In this document: positions 43,151-52,276 of the stretch, piece by piece
Position numbering within the stretch: the stretch's first letter is position 1
Layout: each line of letters starts with the position of its first letter
Origin: JAZUCL01 sp045639125
Lineage (GTDB): Bacteria > Bacillota > Clostridia > Oscillospirales > QAMX01
Direction: 5' to 3'
Assembly: GCA_045639125.1 (NCBI GenBank)
Contig: JAZUCL010000017.1
Span: forward strand, 1-64,000
DNA length: 64,000 nucleotides
Program-made: the position numbers and the translations under genes
Notes under the pieces: model-generated
The model's input: the letters and a program-made list of their open reading frames with translations, nothing else
The model's database searches: none
What the model was told of the DNA's origin: nothing

Positions 43151-44503
43151 TTATTTATGGAAATGTTCTTTCGTTGCCATTTTTACTATCTTGCTTAATC
43201 CTATTACACCAATCAAGTTTGGAATCGCCATAAGTCCATTCATTGTTTCGGAAATACTCCAAATCAAATCAAGACTTCCAACTGCACCGACGAAAACAAA
43301 ACATACATATATACATCTGTATATCAAAATTGCAGTCTTTGATTTCTTAGTCAAAAATCCTATACTTACTTCGCCGTAATATGCCCAACCGAGAATTGTT
43401 GAAAGAGCGAAGAATATTGTTGACAAAGTTACTACAATACCGCCTATATTCGGCAGTATGGAGTCAAATGCAGCAATACTGAGTGCAGAGCCTTCAAATT
43501 CACCTGTGTTCCAAAGACCGCTTGTAAGAATGATAAGTGCAGAAATGGTACAAATAATGATAGTAGTGAAGAATACTTCAAACATACCCCAAAGACCTTG
43601 CTTAACAGGGTCTTTTGTGTTTGATGCAGCGTGTGCAATAGGTGCACTACCAAGACCTGCTTCATTGGAGAATACGCCTCTTGCAAAACCGTAATGCATT
43701 GCAAGCATAATACCATATCCTGTTGCACCGCCTGCAGCCGCTTTGAAGTTAAACGCCTCTCTGAAGATGAGAGCAAAAGCGTCGGGTATCTTATCAAAGT
43801 TAAGTACTAACGCTACAATAGAACAGATTACATAGAATACTGCCATAAACGGAACAAGTTTTTCATTTACAGAAGAAATTCTTCTCATTCCGCCCAAAAT
43901 TACCGCACCTGTAAGAACTGTAAGTATAACACCTGTGATCCAAGGTGCAAGGCCTGTTGTGCTTTTCAATGCAACGGCTATCGAGTTTGACTGAGTAGCA
44001 TTACCTGTGCCAAGACAAGCAAGCATAGCAAAAACAGAAAACAGCACTGCAAGCCATTTGAGATTAAGACCATTCTTTAAGTAATACATCGGACCGCCGA
44101 CATATTCACCATTTTCGTTCTTCTCACGGTACTTAATGGAAAGAACAATCTCGGCATACTTTGTAACCATACCCAAAAGAGCACTGACCCACATCCAGAA
44201 AACTGCACCCGGGCCACCTGCAACAATAGCAGTAGCAAGACCTGCAATACTGCCTGTGCCTATAGTTCCTGCCATCGCAGTAGCAACAGCCTGGAAGGGA
44301 CTTACACCGGAATTATCTTTCGAATGCTGATTCTTTGAAAAAACACTAAGCAAAGTGTTTTTCATCATATAACCGAATTTACCAAACTGTAAGAATCCTG
44401 TTCTTATAGATAAATACAGACCTGTTCCTATAAGCAAAGTAAGCATTATAGGTCCCCACACGATATCATTTATCGCAGTGTTGATTGCACTAATAATTTC
44501 CAT
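43151..44503 (-). CDS. Alanine/glycine:cation symporter (AGCS family)
   Basis: The 450-residue protein has about eleven membrane helices and the family signatures GTIGTGSIAGLATAI, EYVGGPMYYLKNGL and SNEAGLGSAPIAHA. It imports alanine or glycine with sodium or protons. Its ribosome site AAGGAG overlaps the tail of an Lrp/AsnC relic, hinting that an Lrp regulator once preceded it. Confidence 0.94.
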   Translation of the reverse strand: MEIISAINTAINDIVWGPIMLTLLIGTGLYLSIRTGFLQFGKFGYMMKNTLLSVFSKNQHSKDNSGVSPFQAVATAMAGTIGTGSIAGLATAIVAGGPGAVFWMWVSALLGMVTKYAEIVLSIKYREKNENGEYVGGPMYYLKNGLNLKWLAVLFSVFAMLACLGTGNATQSNSIAVALKSTTGLAPWITGVILTVLTGAVILGGMRRISSVNEKLVPFMAVFYVICSIVALVLNFDKIPDAFALIFREAFNFKAAAGGATGYGIMLAMHYGFARGVFSNEAGLGSAPIAHAASNTKDPVKQGLWGMFEVFFTTIIICTISALIILTSGLWNTGEFEGSALSIAAFDSILPNIGGIVVTLSTIFFALSTILGWAYYGEVSIGFLTKKSKTAILIYRCIYVCFVFVGAVGSLDLIWSISETMNGLMAIPNLIGVIGLSKIVKMATKEHFHK

Positions 44504-44517
44504 ACCTATTTCTCCTT

Positions 44518-44787
44518 TTATGTATTTTCATCGTTTGGAAGCAAACTAACGTCTCTTTTATTAGTTGAAAGAACAACTGAAGTCCTTGTAAGTGAAACAC
44601 CATAAATTGACTATATGAAATTAAGTATTTCTTCAAGACTTTTCCCGCTTTTGGTAACAATCTTCAATATAAAATCAAAATCTCCAGCAATATAGTAGCA
44701 CTCTATAATTGAATTGTTTTTATTGACAAGTTCAACAAATTTCTCATAATATTTAGTATTGTCTATTGGGTTTGCACCGTAAAATAC
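44518..44787 (-). pseudogene. Lrp/AsnC-family regulator relic (effector domain with internal stop)
   Basis: Starting right after the ClC stop codon, the minus strand reads V-F-Y-G-A-N-P-I-D-N-T-K-Y-Y-E-K and continues through the RAM effector domain (IIECYYIAGDFDFILKI, then KSGKSLEEILNFI). It then meets an in-frame TAG at about 44611, after which the frame goes on with S-I-Y-G-V-S-L-T-R-T-S-V-V-L-S, the last strand of the same domain. The HTH half is missing. Lrp proteins often control amino acid transporters; the neighbouring alanine/glycine symporter is a plausible former target. Confidence 0.8.
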
Positions 44788-46038
44788 CTATTTCGTATAT
44801 GTATTAAAATAAGTATCATCTAACTTGGAATATATAATTTTTTGCTTTTCATATAAACCAAAACTTCCTGACATAAGATAACTCACTCCACACGCAAGTG
44901 CAAAGAAAATCAGTCCATTTGAGCCAAAAATTTCTATGGACAATATGATAGATGCTATTGGGCAATTAACAACTCCGCAAAAAAGTGCTATAAGACCTAT
45001 AGCGGCTGCAAACGATGGTGAAAGACCTAAAAAAGGTCCTGCAACACAGGCAAACGTAGACCCTATAAAAAATGCAGGAACAATTTCGCCGCCCTTAAAG
45101 CCTGCTGCGATTGTTATTGCTGTAAATATGATTTTCAACAAAAATGCTTCTACATTTGCCTCTCCGCCGATTGCACGACTTATAACTTCCATTCCCGCTC
45201 CGTTATAATCCTGTGTACCTAAAACAACAGATAAAAGTACAATTACGGTACCACCGACAAATGCTCTTAAAAAGACATTTTTCAAAAATTTGTTCATAAA
45301 ATGCTCGCACTTTTTAATGCAAAAGCAAAACAGCACACTTACAAGTGCACATAAAACTGCAAGTGCAGTTACCTTTAGAATAGATGTTATTGTAAGACTT
45401 TCTATAACAATTCCTGTAAATCTTACACCCTCAAGAGAAAAGACCTTGCTTATCATAAATGCTGTAACGGCAGATATTACACAAGGTATCAAGCCGGCAT
45501 AATAAAATACGCCTACGGTTGCCACTTCAATAGAAAAAACAGCCGCAGTAACAGGTGTACCGAAAAGTGCTGAAAACACTGCCGCCATTCCTGCCATAAT
45601 AATAATATGCATACTTTTCCTGTCGATTTTCAAAAGCCTTCCCATGTTATAGCCTATGCTGCCTCCAAGTTGTAATGCAGCACCTTCTCTTCCGGCAGAA
45701 CCGCCAAACATATGAGTAATTATCGTACTTACATATATTAACGGTATCATAACAAGCGGAATGTCTTTTTCTTCTCTTATTGACTCTATTACTCTGTTTG
45801 TATCAATTTTACCTTTCTTTGAGGATAATTGATACATTCCTGCAATCAAAAGTCCACCAACAGGTAATAAATACAGCAAAAAGTTGTGTTCGGCCCTAAG
45901 TTCCGTAACATAGTCAATGCACAAATGAAATGTGCTTCCTATAACTCCTCCCAGACAGCCTATTATTGCCGATAAAATTCCCCATTTTAACAATACACTG
46001 AAATATTTTATATATGTCTTAAATTCTTCTTTCAACAT
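44788..46038 (-). CDS. ClC-family anion channel/antiporter
   Basis: The 416-residue protein has ClC helices with the selectivity motif GGSAGREGAALQLGGS containing the gating glutamate. The classical GSGIP motif is absent, as in the fluoride-exporting ClC-F branch and some other bacterial groups; fluoride export is therefore possible but not shown. There are no CBS domains. It has its own promoter and a structured leader that does not match the fluoride riboswitch. ATG with AGGTGA upstream. Confidence 0.87.
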   Translation of the reverse strand: MLKEEFKTYIKYFSVLLKWGILSAIIGCLGGVIGSTFHLCIDYVTELRAEHNFLLYLLPVGGLLIAGMYQLSSKKGKIDTNRVIESIREEKDIPLVMIPLIYVSTIITHMFGGSAGREGAALQLGGSIGYNMGRLLKIDRKSMHIIIMAGMAAVFSALFGTPVTAAVFSIEVATVGVFYYAGLIPCVISAVTAFMISKVFSLEGVRFTGIVIESLTITSILKVTALAVLCALVSVLFCFCIKKCEHFMNKFLKNVFLRAFVGGTVIVLLSVVLGTQDYNGAGMEVISRAIGGEANVEAFLLKIIFTAITIAAGFKGGEIVPAFFIGSTFACVAGPFLGLSPSFAAAIGLIALFCGVVNCPIASIILSIEIFGSNGLIFFALACGVSYLMSGSFGLYEKQKIIYSKLDDTYFNTYTK

Positions 46039-46205
46039 TTCTCACCTATATAAATAATAATTTTTCTCATTTTTCGCTTTAATTTTAGATTGTATAAAGG
46101 ATATAAGGTTCAGATTATAATCACTAAAAATCCCTTGCACAAAAGTGCAATTTGATAAACTGCACAACATGGGCATGAAAATCCTGACTTTCAATTTATG
46201 CCGTG
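46039..46205 (-). promoter_or_regulatory. Structured leader of the ClC gene, possible regulatory RNA
   Basis: The transcript should start at about 46202. Within it, an imperfect GGCAT.../ATGCC hairpin (about 46169-46201) is followed by TTGTGCAG, which can pair with a downstream TGCAC. That competes with the hairpin TTGCAC-TTTT-GTGCAA (46135-46150), which is followed closely by TTTTT. Mutually exclusive hairpins suggest attenuation. No fluoride, SAM or guanidine riboswitch consensus is visible. Confidence 0.45.
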
Positions 46206-46208
46206 ATG

Positions 46209-46237
46209 ATTATACCATAACGTATGATAATTTACAA
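46209..46237 (-). promoter_or_regulatory. Sigma-A promoter of the ClC gene
   Basis: Minus-strand TTGTAA (46232-46237) and TATAAT (46209-46214) are separated by 17 bp. Confidence 0.65.
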
Positions 46238-46286
46238 TACATTCATAAGAATAATGGTAAATTTTATTTGATTATTTAGATTTTCA

Positions 46287-46315
46287 TTGAAATGTGTCGA
46301 AATCCGTGTTATACT
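46287..46315 (+). promoter_or_regulatory. Sigma-A promoter of metK
   Basis: TTGAAA (46287-46292) and TATACT (46310-46315) are separated by 17 bp. The leader is only about 50 bases and holds no S-box riboswitch. Confidence 0.7.
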
Positions 46316-46369
46316 TAACTGGATATATCCTTAGGGTATACCGAAAATTTTTATTAAGGAGGAACCCAC

Positions 46370-47545
46370 ATGAAGCTTTTTACATCAGAGTCCGTTACAG
46401 AGGGACATCCCGACAAATTGTGTGATCAGGTATCTGACAGCGTGTTGGACGCACTTCTTGCTGTTGATCCTTCCTCACGTGTCGCTTGTGAAACTTGCGC
46501 CACCACGGGCATGGTATTAGTTATGGGTGAAATTACTACTAATGCCAACATTGATATCGCATCTGTCGTGCGTGATACAGTAGCACGAATTGGTTATACA
46601 GATGCAAGCTTCGGTATTGACGCAAAAACTTGTGCCGTACTTACTACGCTTGACAAGCAGTCACCTGACATTGCCATGGGTGTCAACCAGTCATCTGAAT
46701 ACAAAGCATCTGATGCAGATGCTGCCGATTTAATCGGTGCCGGCGATCAGGGCATGATGTTTGGTTTTGCTTGCGATGAAACACCTGAACTGATGCCTGC
46801 CGCTATTGCATACGCACACAAGTTGGCACTTCGCCTTACTGCTGTACGTAAAGACGGCACACTCCCCTACCTTCGTCCCGACGGTAAGACTCAGGTAACC
46901 GTAGAGTATGACGATAACGGCAATATTGTAAGAATTGATACTATTGTTATTTCTACTCAGCACAGTGCTGACGTTAATCTTGAAACTTTACGTCAGGATA
47001 TGATAACACACGTTGTTATTCCCACTATCCCTGCTGAGTTGATTGATAAAAACACAAAATATCATATAAACCCCACAGGTCGTTTTGTATTGGGTGGCCC
47101 TCATGCTGATTCCGGTCTTACAGGTCGTAAGATTATCGTTGATACTTACGGTGGCTACGCTTCCCATGGTGGCGGTGCCTTCTCCGGCAAAGATCCCACA
47201 AAGGTTGACCGTAGTGCTTGCTATATGGCTCGATACGCCGCAAAGAATCTTGTTGCCGCAGGTCTTGCTCGTCGTTGTCAAATTGAGGTTGCATACGCTA
47301 TCGGCGTTGCTCGTCCCGTTTCCATTACAGTTGATACTCATGGCACAGGCGTTGTATCTGATGCACGTCTTGCAGAAATTGTTCAAAATGTATTTGATTT
47401 CCGTCCTGCAAAGATTATTGAGAAACTTGACCTTCGCCGTCCCATCTATGCACAAACTGCCGCTTACGGTCACTTTGGCAGAGATGATCTCAATCTCCCA
47501 TGGGAGAAGACTGATATGGTCGATGTTCTTAAAAAGGCTTTGTAA
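46370..47545 (+). CDS. metK: S-adenosylmethionine synthetase
   Basis: The 391-residue protein has the family motifs TEGHPDKLCDQ, GAGDQGMMFG, and the GGAFSGKDPTKVDRS P-loop-like segment. It makes SAM from methionine and ATP. ATG with AAGGAGG upstream. Many Firmicutes control metK with an S-box; none is seen here. Confidence 0.98.
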   Translation: MKLFTSESVTEGHPDKLCDQVSDSVLDALLAVDPSSRVACETCATTGMVLVMGEITTNANIDIASVVRDTVARIGYTDASFGIDAKTCAVLTTLDKQSPDIAMGVNQSSEYKASDADAADLIGAGDQGMMFGFACDETPELMPAAIAYAHKLALRLTAVRKDGTLPYLRPDGKTQVTVEYDDNGNIVRIDTIVISTQHSADVNLETLRQDMITHVVIPTIPAELIDKNTKYHINPTGRFVLGGPHADSGLTGRKIIVDTYGGYASHGGGAFSGKDPTKVDRSACYMARYAAKNLVAAGLARRCQIEVAYAIGVARPVSITVDTHGTGVVSDARLAEIVQNVFDFRPAKIIEKLDLRRPIYAQTAAYGHFGRDDLNLPWEKTDMVDVLKKAL

Positions 47546-47559
47546 ATACAAAAACGTCA

Positions 47560-47588
47560 AAAATGCTCCGAAAACATCGGAGCATTTT
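47560..47588. terminator. Bidirectional terminator
   Basis: AAAATGCTCCG pairs with CGGAGCATTTT with a 7-base loop, between the convergent metK and HAD genes. Confidence 0.85.
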
Positions 47589-47589
47589 T

Positions 47590-48240
47590 CTATTTAGTTA
47601 GTAATTCGTGTAAATCGTAAACCGTTTCGCAGACGTGAGTTGCACCGCAGTTTGTCAATTCTTCCACTGAGCCAAAGCCATACAACACAGCGATGCCGTC
47701 AATACCATTTTGGAGTCCGCCGATTACATCTCTGTCTCGGTCACCTACCATAGCAATTTTTGTTCTGTCGCAATTATAATTATCAAGTACCTCGGTGATA
47801 CACTGCGTTTTATTTGTGCGGCGACCGTCAAACTCACTGCCGAGAATCATATCAAAGCAATCTGTAAGGTCAAAAGATTCAATAACTCTACAAGCAAATT
47901 CCGTAGGCTTGGACGTTGCAACAACCAAGGTTTTTCCCCTTGACTTTAGATCCCTAAGCATTTCTTCCATACCCTCATACAATGTATTTTGTAATACACC
48001 TATCGGTCGGTAGTATTCTCGGTAGTAAGAAACAGCCTTTGTGGCATCAGTTTGACTTAATCCAAAATATTTCATAAAACTATCGTCCAACGGTGGACCG
48101 ATAAAACAGGTCAGTTCATTTCTGTCTTTAACTTCGATACCAAATTTATTAAGTGCATATTCTACTCCTCGAGTGATGCCATCCATTGAATTAACGAGTG
48201 TTCCATCTAAATCAAAAAGAATAATATCGTACTTTCCCAT
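47590..48240 (-). CDS. HAD-family phosphatase (phosphoglycolate phosphatase-like)
   Basis: The 216-residue protein has HAD motif I FDLDGTLVNS, a helical cap, motif II VVATSKP, the conserved Lys region and motif IV MVGDRDRDVIGG. The cap and size match the Gph/PpaX group. The substrate is not clear. I chose the ATG at 48240, which has AGGAG upstream, over the in-frame start six codons earlier. Confidence 0.88.
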   Translation of the reverse strand: MGKYDIILFDLDGTLVNSMDGITRGVEYALNKFGIEVKDRNELTCFIGPPLDDSFMKYFGLSQTDATKAVSYYREYYRPIGVLQNTLYEGMEEMLRDLKSRGKTLVVATSKPTEFACRVIESFDLTDCFDMILGSEFDGRRTNKTQCITEVLDNYNCDRTKIAMVGDRDRDVIGGLQNGIDGIAVLYGFGSVEELTNCGATHVCETVYDLHELLTK

Positions 48241-48301
48241 AAATTTTCTCCTGAACATTCATTTTGTTCATTATATCAGTATTTTGAGGTCCTTTCAAGT
48301 C

Positions 48302-48330
48302 TTGACATTAGATAAAAAGCGTGTTAAAAT
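48302..48330 (+). promoter_or_regulatory. Sigma-A promoter of the tyrS T-box transcript
   Basis: TTGACA (48302-48307) and TAAAAT (48325-48330) are separated by 17 bp. Confidence 0.7.
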
Positions 48331-48364
48331 GAAAAAGTATTATTCCATACGTTCAAATCTAATT

Positions 48365-48575
48365 TCTTGACTATGAATATGATTAAGTAGCAAAACTCTG
48401 CCGATTCAGAGAGCAGGATGGTTGGTGAAAATCCTGTGACGATGTTTTGACGAAATACAACATGGGAGTTGAGAACGTTGTGCAACGTATTTGCACGAAG
48501 AGGTCGGCTATACCGATAAAGTAAGGTGGTACCACGAAGTCATTCGTCCTTATATTAGACGTATGGCTTTTTATT
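48365..48575 (+). promoter_or_regulatory. T-box riboswitch (Tyr)
   Basis: The leader has a stem I with an AGAGAGC-like element, a specifier loop in which GAAATACA presents the Tyr codon TAC (48456-48458), the T-box sequence AAGGTGGTACCACG (48523-48536) and a terminator (about 48539-48570). Uncharged tRNA-Tyr should pair with the leader and prevent termination, raising tyrS expression. Confidence 0.93.
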
Positions 48576-48599
48576 TTTATTGTGAAAGGAAGAAACACC

Positions 48600-49769
48600 A
48601 TGACACCATTGGAAGCATTAGAAATACTCAAACGTGACAGTTTGCAAATCTTCTCTGAAGAAGGTTTGCAAGAGCGTCTGCTCTCAGGTAAAAAGTTAAA
48701 GATTAAGATGGGTGCTGACCCAAGCCGTCCTGACTTACATCTCGGTCACTCTGTAGTACTGCGTAAACTTCGTCTTTTGCAGGACCTCGGCCACGAGATT
48801 ATTTTCCTTATTGGTGACTTTACCGCTATGATTGGTGATCCAAGCGGTAAGAGTAAGACTCGTCCAAGCCTTACATTTGAGGAAACCCGCAAAAATGCTG
48901 AAACCTACTTAAAGCAAGTCACTAAAATCCTCGATCCTGAAAAGACTCGTATCACCTACAACTCCGAATGGCTCTCCACAATGACATTTGAGGACGTTTT
49001 GAAACTTGCAGGTCACTATACAGTTGCTCGTATCCTTGAGCGTGATGACTTTGCAAAGCGTTATAAGGAAAATTTACCAATCGGCCTCCACGAATTTTTC
49101 TATCCTCTAATGCAGGGCTATGACTCTGTTGCACTTGAGGCAGATATTGAGGTTGGTGGCAACGACCAGACTTTCAATCTCCTTGTAGGTAGAGAACTTC
49201 AAAAGGACTTTGGTCAAAAACCTCAGGAAGTTATTACTTTCCCACTTCTCCCGGGTCTTGACGGCGTTGAGAAGATGAGTAAGTCACTTGACAACTACAT
49301 TGGTATTGACGAGCCTGCCGAGTTAATGTTTGAAAAGTGTATGAAAGTTCCGGATTCACTTATCTCCGATTACTTCCGTCTTACAACCGACTACGATTTT
49401 GCAAGTGCTGTTGAACTTATCAACAAAGACATTCGTGAAGCACATTTTGTATATGCTCGTGAACTTGTCCGTATGTATCATGGTGAAGATGCAGTTGCTG
49501 CTGCAGAAGCACGTTACAGAGAGATTGCAAAGGGCGGTATCCCAGACGAAATGCCTGTAGTACATGCCGATACAAAGCCTACGTCAATTATCGACCTTGT
49601 TAGAGTTGCAAATCTTGCACCATCTAACTCAGAAGCACGCCGCTTAATTCTCGGCAACGGCATTAAAATCAACAACGAAACTGTCAATACCCTTGACTTT
49701 GTCATCGAGGATAACGGCAGTATCATTGTAAGCCGTGGCAAGTCTAAGTATGTTAAGGTTGAATGGTAA
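48600..49769 (+). CDS. tyrS: Tyrosyl-tRNA synthetase
   Basis: The 389-residue class Ic synthetase has the HIGH-type motif in PDLHLGHSVV, the KMSKS loop KMSKSLDN and a C-terminal S4 domain (SEARRLILGNGIKINNETV). It is the TyrZ/TyrS2-like branch, starting near LEALEILKRD. ATG at 48600 with AAAGGA upstream, downstream of a Tyr T-box. Confidence 0.97.
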   Translation: MTPLEALEILKRDSLQIFSEEGLQERLLSGKKLKIKMGADPSRPDLHLGHSVVLRKLRLLQDLGHEIIFLIGDFTAMIGDPSGKSKTRPSLTFEETRKNAETYLKQVTKILDPEKTRITYNSEWLSTMTFEDVLKLAGHYTVARILERDDFAKRYKENLPIGLHEFFYPLMQGYDSVALEADIEVGGNDQTFNLLVGRELQKDFGQKPQEVITFPLLPGLDGVEKMSKSLDNYIGIDEPAELMFEKCMKVPDSLISDYFRLTTDYDFASAVELINKDIREAHFVYARELVRMYHGEDAVAAAEARYREIAKGGIPDEMPVVHADTKPTSIIDLVRVANLAPSNSEARRLILGNGIKINNETVNTLDFVIEDNGSIIVSRGKSKYVKVEW

Positions 49770-49790
49770 GTATTCTTACTAAATAAGTTA

Positions 49791-49830
49791 AAAATTCCCA
49801 CTAAATTTCTTAATTTAGTGGGAATTTTTT
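49791..49830. terminator. Bidirectional terminator
   Basis: A 17-bp perfect stem (aaaattcccactaaatt and its complement) with a TCTT loop and T run lies between convergent tyrS and metA. Confidence 0.85.
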
Positions 49831-50767
49831 ATTCTTGTGTCCTACTCATCTCGTCAAGTTCTTTCAAATCAAACGGAGTTGTCTGATAGACGTAGTAGTT
49901 GAGCCAGTTTGTAAATAATAATGTAGAATGAGAACGCCACGTAACAAGCGGTTCTTTTTTTGGGTCATTGTCCGGGAAATAATTTACAGGCACGTCAATT
50001 GGCAAGCCTTTATCAATGTCACGGAAATACTCTTTAGCAAGCGTTTCTCCGTCATACTCCGAATGTCCCGTTACAAAAAACTGTCTGCCGTGTTTTGCAG
50101 ATACAATATATACTCCTGCTTCCTCCGACACAGACAAAATGCGAAGTTTGGGATTTTTCTCAATCTCCTGTGCATACACAGTCGTATGACGGGAATGAGG
50201 CACATTAAAATATTCGTTAAATCCACGAAAAATTGGCTCTTTCTTATCAAGTAGACGATGACGGAAAATTCCAAACATCTTCTTATCAAGGCGATGTTTT
50301 TGGATACCGTAATGGTAGTAAAGCCCTGCCTGTGCACCCCAGCAGATATGGAACGTAGAGTATACATTCGTCTTACTCCACGCCATAATCTCCTCAAGTT
50401 CTTTCCAGTAGGCAACTTCTTCAAATTCCATATCCTCAACAGGAGCACCTGTAATTATCATGCCATCATAGTAGTTGTGACGAAGTTCGTCAAATGTATG
50501 ATAGAAATGAAGAAGATGTTCCTCAGGAGTGTTCTTGGATTTATAAGTCGATGTCTGCATCAAGTCAATTTCAATTTGCAAAGGTGTGTTTGACAGACAT
50601 CTTAAAAGTTGTGTTTCAGTAACGATTTTTGTGGGCATAAGGTTTAATATAACAATCTTCAAAGGACGAATATCCTGTTTTTCCGCACGATCGCTGGACA
50701 TGACGAAGATATTCTCGCTTTCAAGAATAGAATGTGCAGGCAATGCATTTGGTATTTTTATCGGCAT
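49829..50767 (-). CDS. metA: Homoserine O-acyltransferase (MetA type)
   Basis: The 312-residue protein begins PIKIPNALPAHSILESENIF and has the catalytic Cys in HICWGAQAGLYYHYG, the FGIFRHR segment and the VTGHSEYD region. It acylates homoserine in methionine synthesis; in Clostridia the acyl donor is usually acetyl-CoA, which sequence alone does not prove. I placed the start at the ATG at 50767, where the family begins; its ribosome site is weak, and the ATG at 50782 is an alternative. Confidence 0.93.
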   Translation of the reverse strand: MPIKIPNALPAHSILESENIFVMSSDRAEKQDIRPLKIVILNLMPTKIVTETQLLRCLSNTPLQIEIDLMQTSTYKSKNTPEEHLLHFYHTFDELRHNYYDGMIITGAPVEDMEFEEVAYWKELEEIMAWSKTNVYSTFHICWGAQAGLYYHYGIQKHRLDKKMFGIFRHRLLDKKEPIFRGFNEYFNVPHSRHTTVYAQEIEKNPKLRILSVSEEAGVYIVSAKHGRQFFVTGHSEYDGETLAKEYFRDIDKGLPIDVPVNYFPDNDPKKEPLVTWRSHSTLLFTNWLNYYVYQTTPFDLKELDEMSRTQE

Positions 50768-50989
50768 AATCCTATTGTGCATCGGCAGTCAATACCGATA
50801 CTTTCTCCTTCTTTATAGATTCATAAAAAACTAAAACTTTAATAATAAGTGATTATACCACAATTAAATGAGACGTGCAATGACTATTTTTGTTATCTTA
50901 CATTAAGACGGCCTAAATACGACTAAATGCACCACATCTTTTTCTACATATCTGTTATACTAAAGCCAGTTTGAATGGCGGTGATTATT

Positions 50990-52138
50990 TTGGGTTCAGT
51001 CTTTCGAAAATTATCAAATGCAATAATTAGTTACATTAAACATCTTGATAAGGTACTTCTACTTCTTTGTATCTTATCAACTGCATACGGCATTGTGTTA
51101 ATATATAGTGCAACGTACAGTTTTTCATCATTGCACTACGTCTATACTCAAATTTTTGCCTTTGTAATTGGTGTCATCGCATATCTTTTCGTTGCCTGTT
51201 TCGATATAGAGTATTTTACGAAGCATTGGCAACTATTGTACATTGGAAATTTACTTTTAATTGGCTCACTATACTTTTTAGCAGACAGAAACCACAACAA
51301 CACTAACTGGATAAATATTGACATCTTAGGACTTAGTATTCAGCCTGCGGAAATTGGAAAATTGATTTTCATTCTTACCTTTGCACGTCATCTAAACAGT
51401 TGTAAAGACAAGGTAAGTTCCTGGAAAAATGTATTTTTTCTAACACTTCATGTTATTGTTGTTGCAGGATTTGTAATTATATTTTCAAAAGATGACGGAA
51501 TGACCCTTGCGTATCTTTTTATTGCGGTTGTTATGGCATTTATATCGGGCATAAAATATAGGTACTTTATTGTCGGAGGTATTTCCATATCGGCTCTTCT
51601 TCCGATAATATGGAACTACCTTTTAGACGACTACCAAAGGCTACGAATTTTAGTAGTATTTGACCCAACAATCGACACTGCAAAAGCATATCAGGCAAAT
51701 CAAAGTCAAACAGCACTTAGTTTTGGCAGTTTGACAGGACAAGGCTTTTTACAAGGCAGACGCACCCAATTCAGCCTTATACCTACAAAACATACAGACT
51801 CAATATTTGCAGTTGCAGGTGAAGAATTTGGCTTTATCGGTGCAGTTATAATAATTATTCTCCTGTCTTTAATAGTATTACGCTGCTTTTACTGCGGTGT
51901 AAAAAGTGCTGACTCCCCTTGCGGTCTTATGGCAGTTGGTTTTGGTGCAATGATAATGTTTCAAACACTTCTAAATGTCGGTATGAACATGGGTATTTTA
52001 CCTATTATCGGACTCACTTTACCTTTTATAAGTTATGGTGGTACGTCACTTATGACCATGTATGTTGCCATGGGTATTGTTGCGGGAATTTTAATGAGAG
52101 AAAGACGTAAAAATTTGCCACTTAAACTGAGTAAATAA
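50990..52138 (+). CDS. FtsW/RodA/SpoVE-family glycosyltransferase
   Basis: The 382-residue membrane protein has about ten helices and the SEDS motifs: LIYSATYSF near helix 1, IQPAEIGKL, and the end GLTLPFISYGGTSLMTMYVAMGI. SEDS proteins polymerise peptidoglycan together with a class B PBP. The lack of a long N-terminal extension fits RodA best, but SpoVE cannot be excluded. The TTG at 50990 has GGTGAT just upstream; the ATG at 50975 has no ribosome site. Confidence 0.87.
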   Translation: MGSVFRKLSNAIISYIKHLDKVLLLLCILSTAYGIVLIYSATYSFSSLHYVYTQIFAFVIGVIAYLFVACFDIEYFTKHWQLLYIGNLLLIGSLYFLADRNHNNTNWINIDILGLSIQPAEIGKLIFILTFARHLNSCKDKVSSWKNVFFLTLHVIVVAGFVIIFSKDDGMTLAYLFIAVVMAFISGIKYRYFIVGGISISALLPIIWNYLLDDYQRLRILVVFDPTIDTAKAYQANQSQTALSFGSLTGQGFLQGRRTQFSLIPTKHTDSIFAVAGEEFGFIGAVIIIILLSLIVLRCFYCGVKSADSPCGLMAVGFGAMIMFQTLLNVGMNMGILPIIGLTLPFISYGGTSLMTMYVAMGIVAGILMRERRKNLPLKLSK

Positions 52139-52276
52139 TTTTCAAAACATATTGCAATTTAACTATCAATGTGCTATTATGCAGACATAACCCAAGTTAT
52201 TAAAAACCCTATAATATGACATAAACGAATACTTGGAAATTGGCTATGAATCTGTTTATATTAAGGAGTGGAGTTT

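Noticed and set aside
46039..46369. Fluoride or S-box riboswitch between the ClC gene and metK
   Set aside because: Neither the GGNGAUG...CUNCU pattern of fluoride riboswitches nor the S-box core is present on either strand. Only an unclassified structured leader remains.
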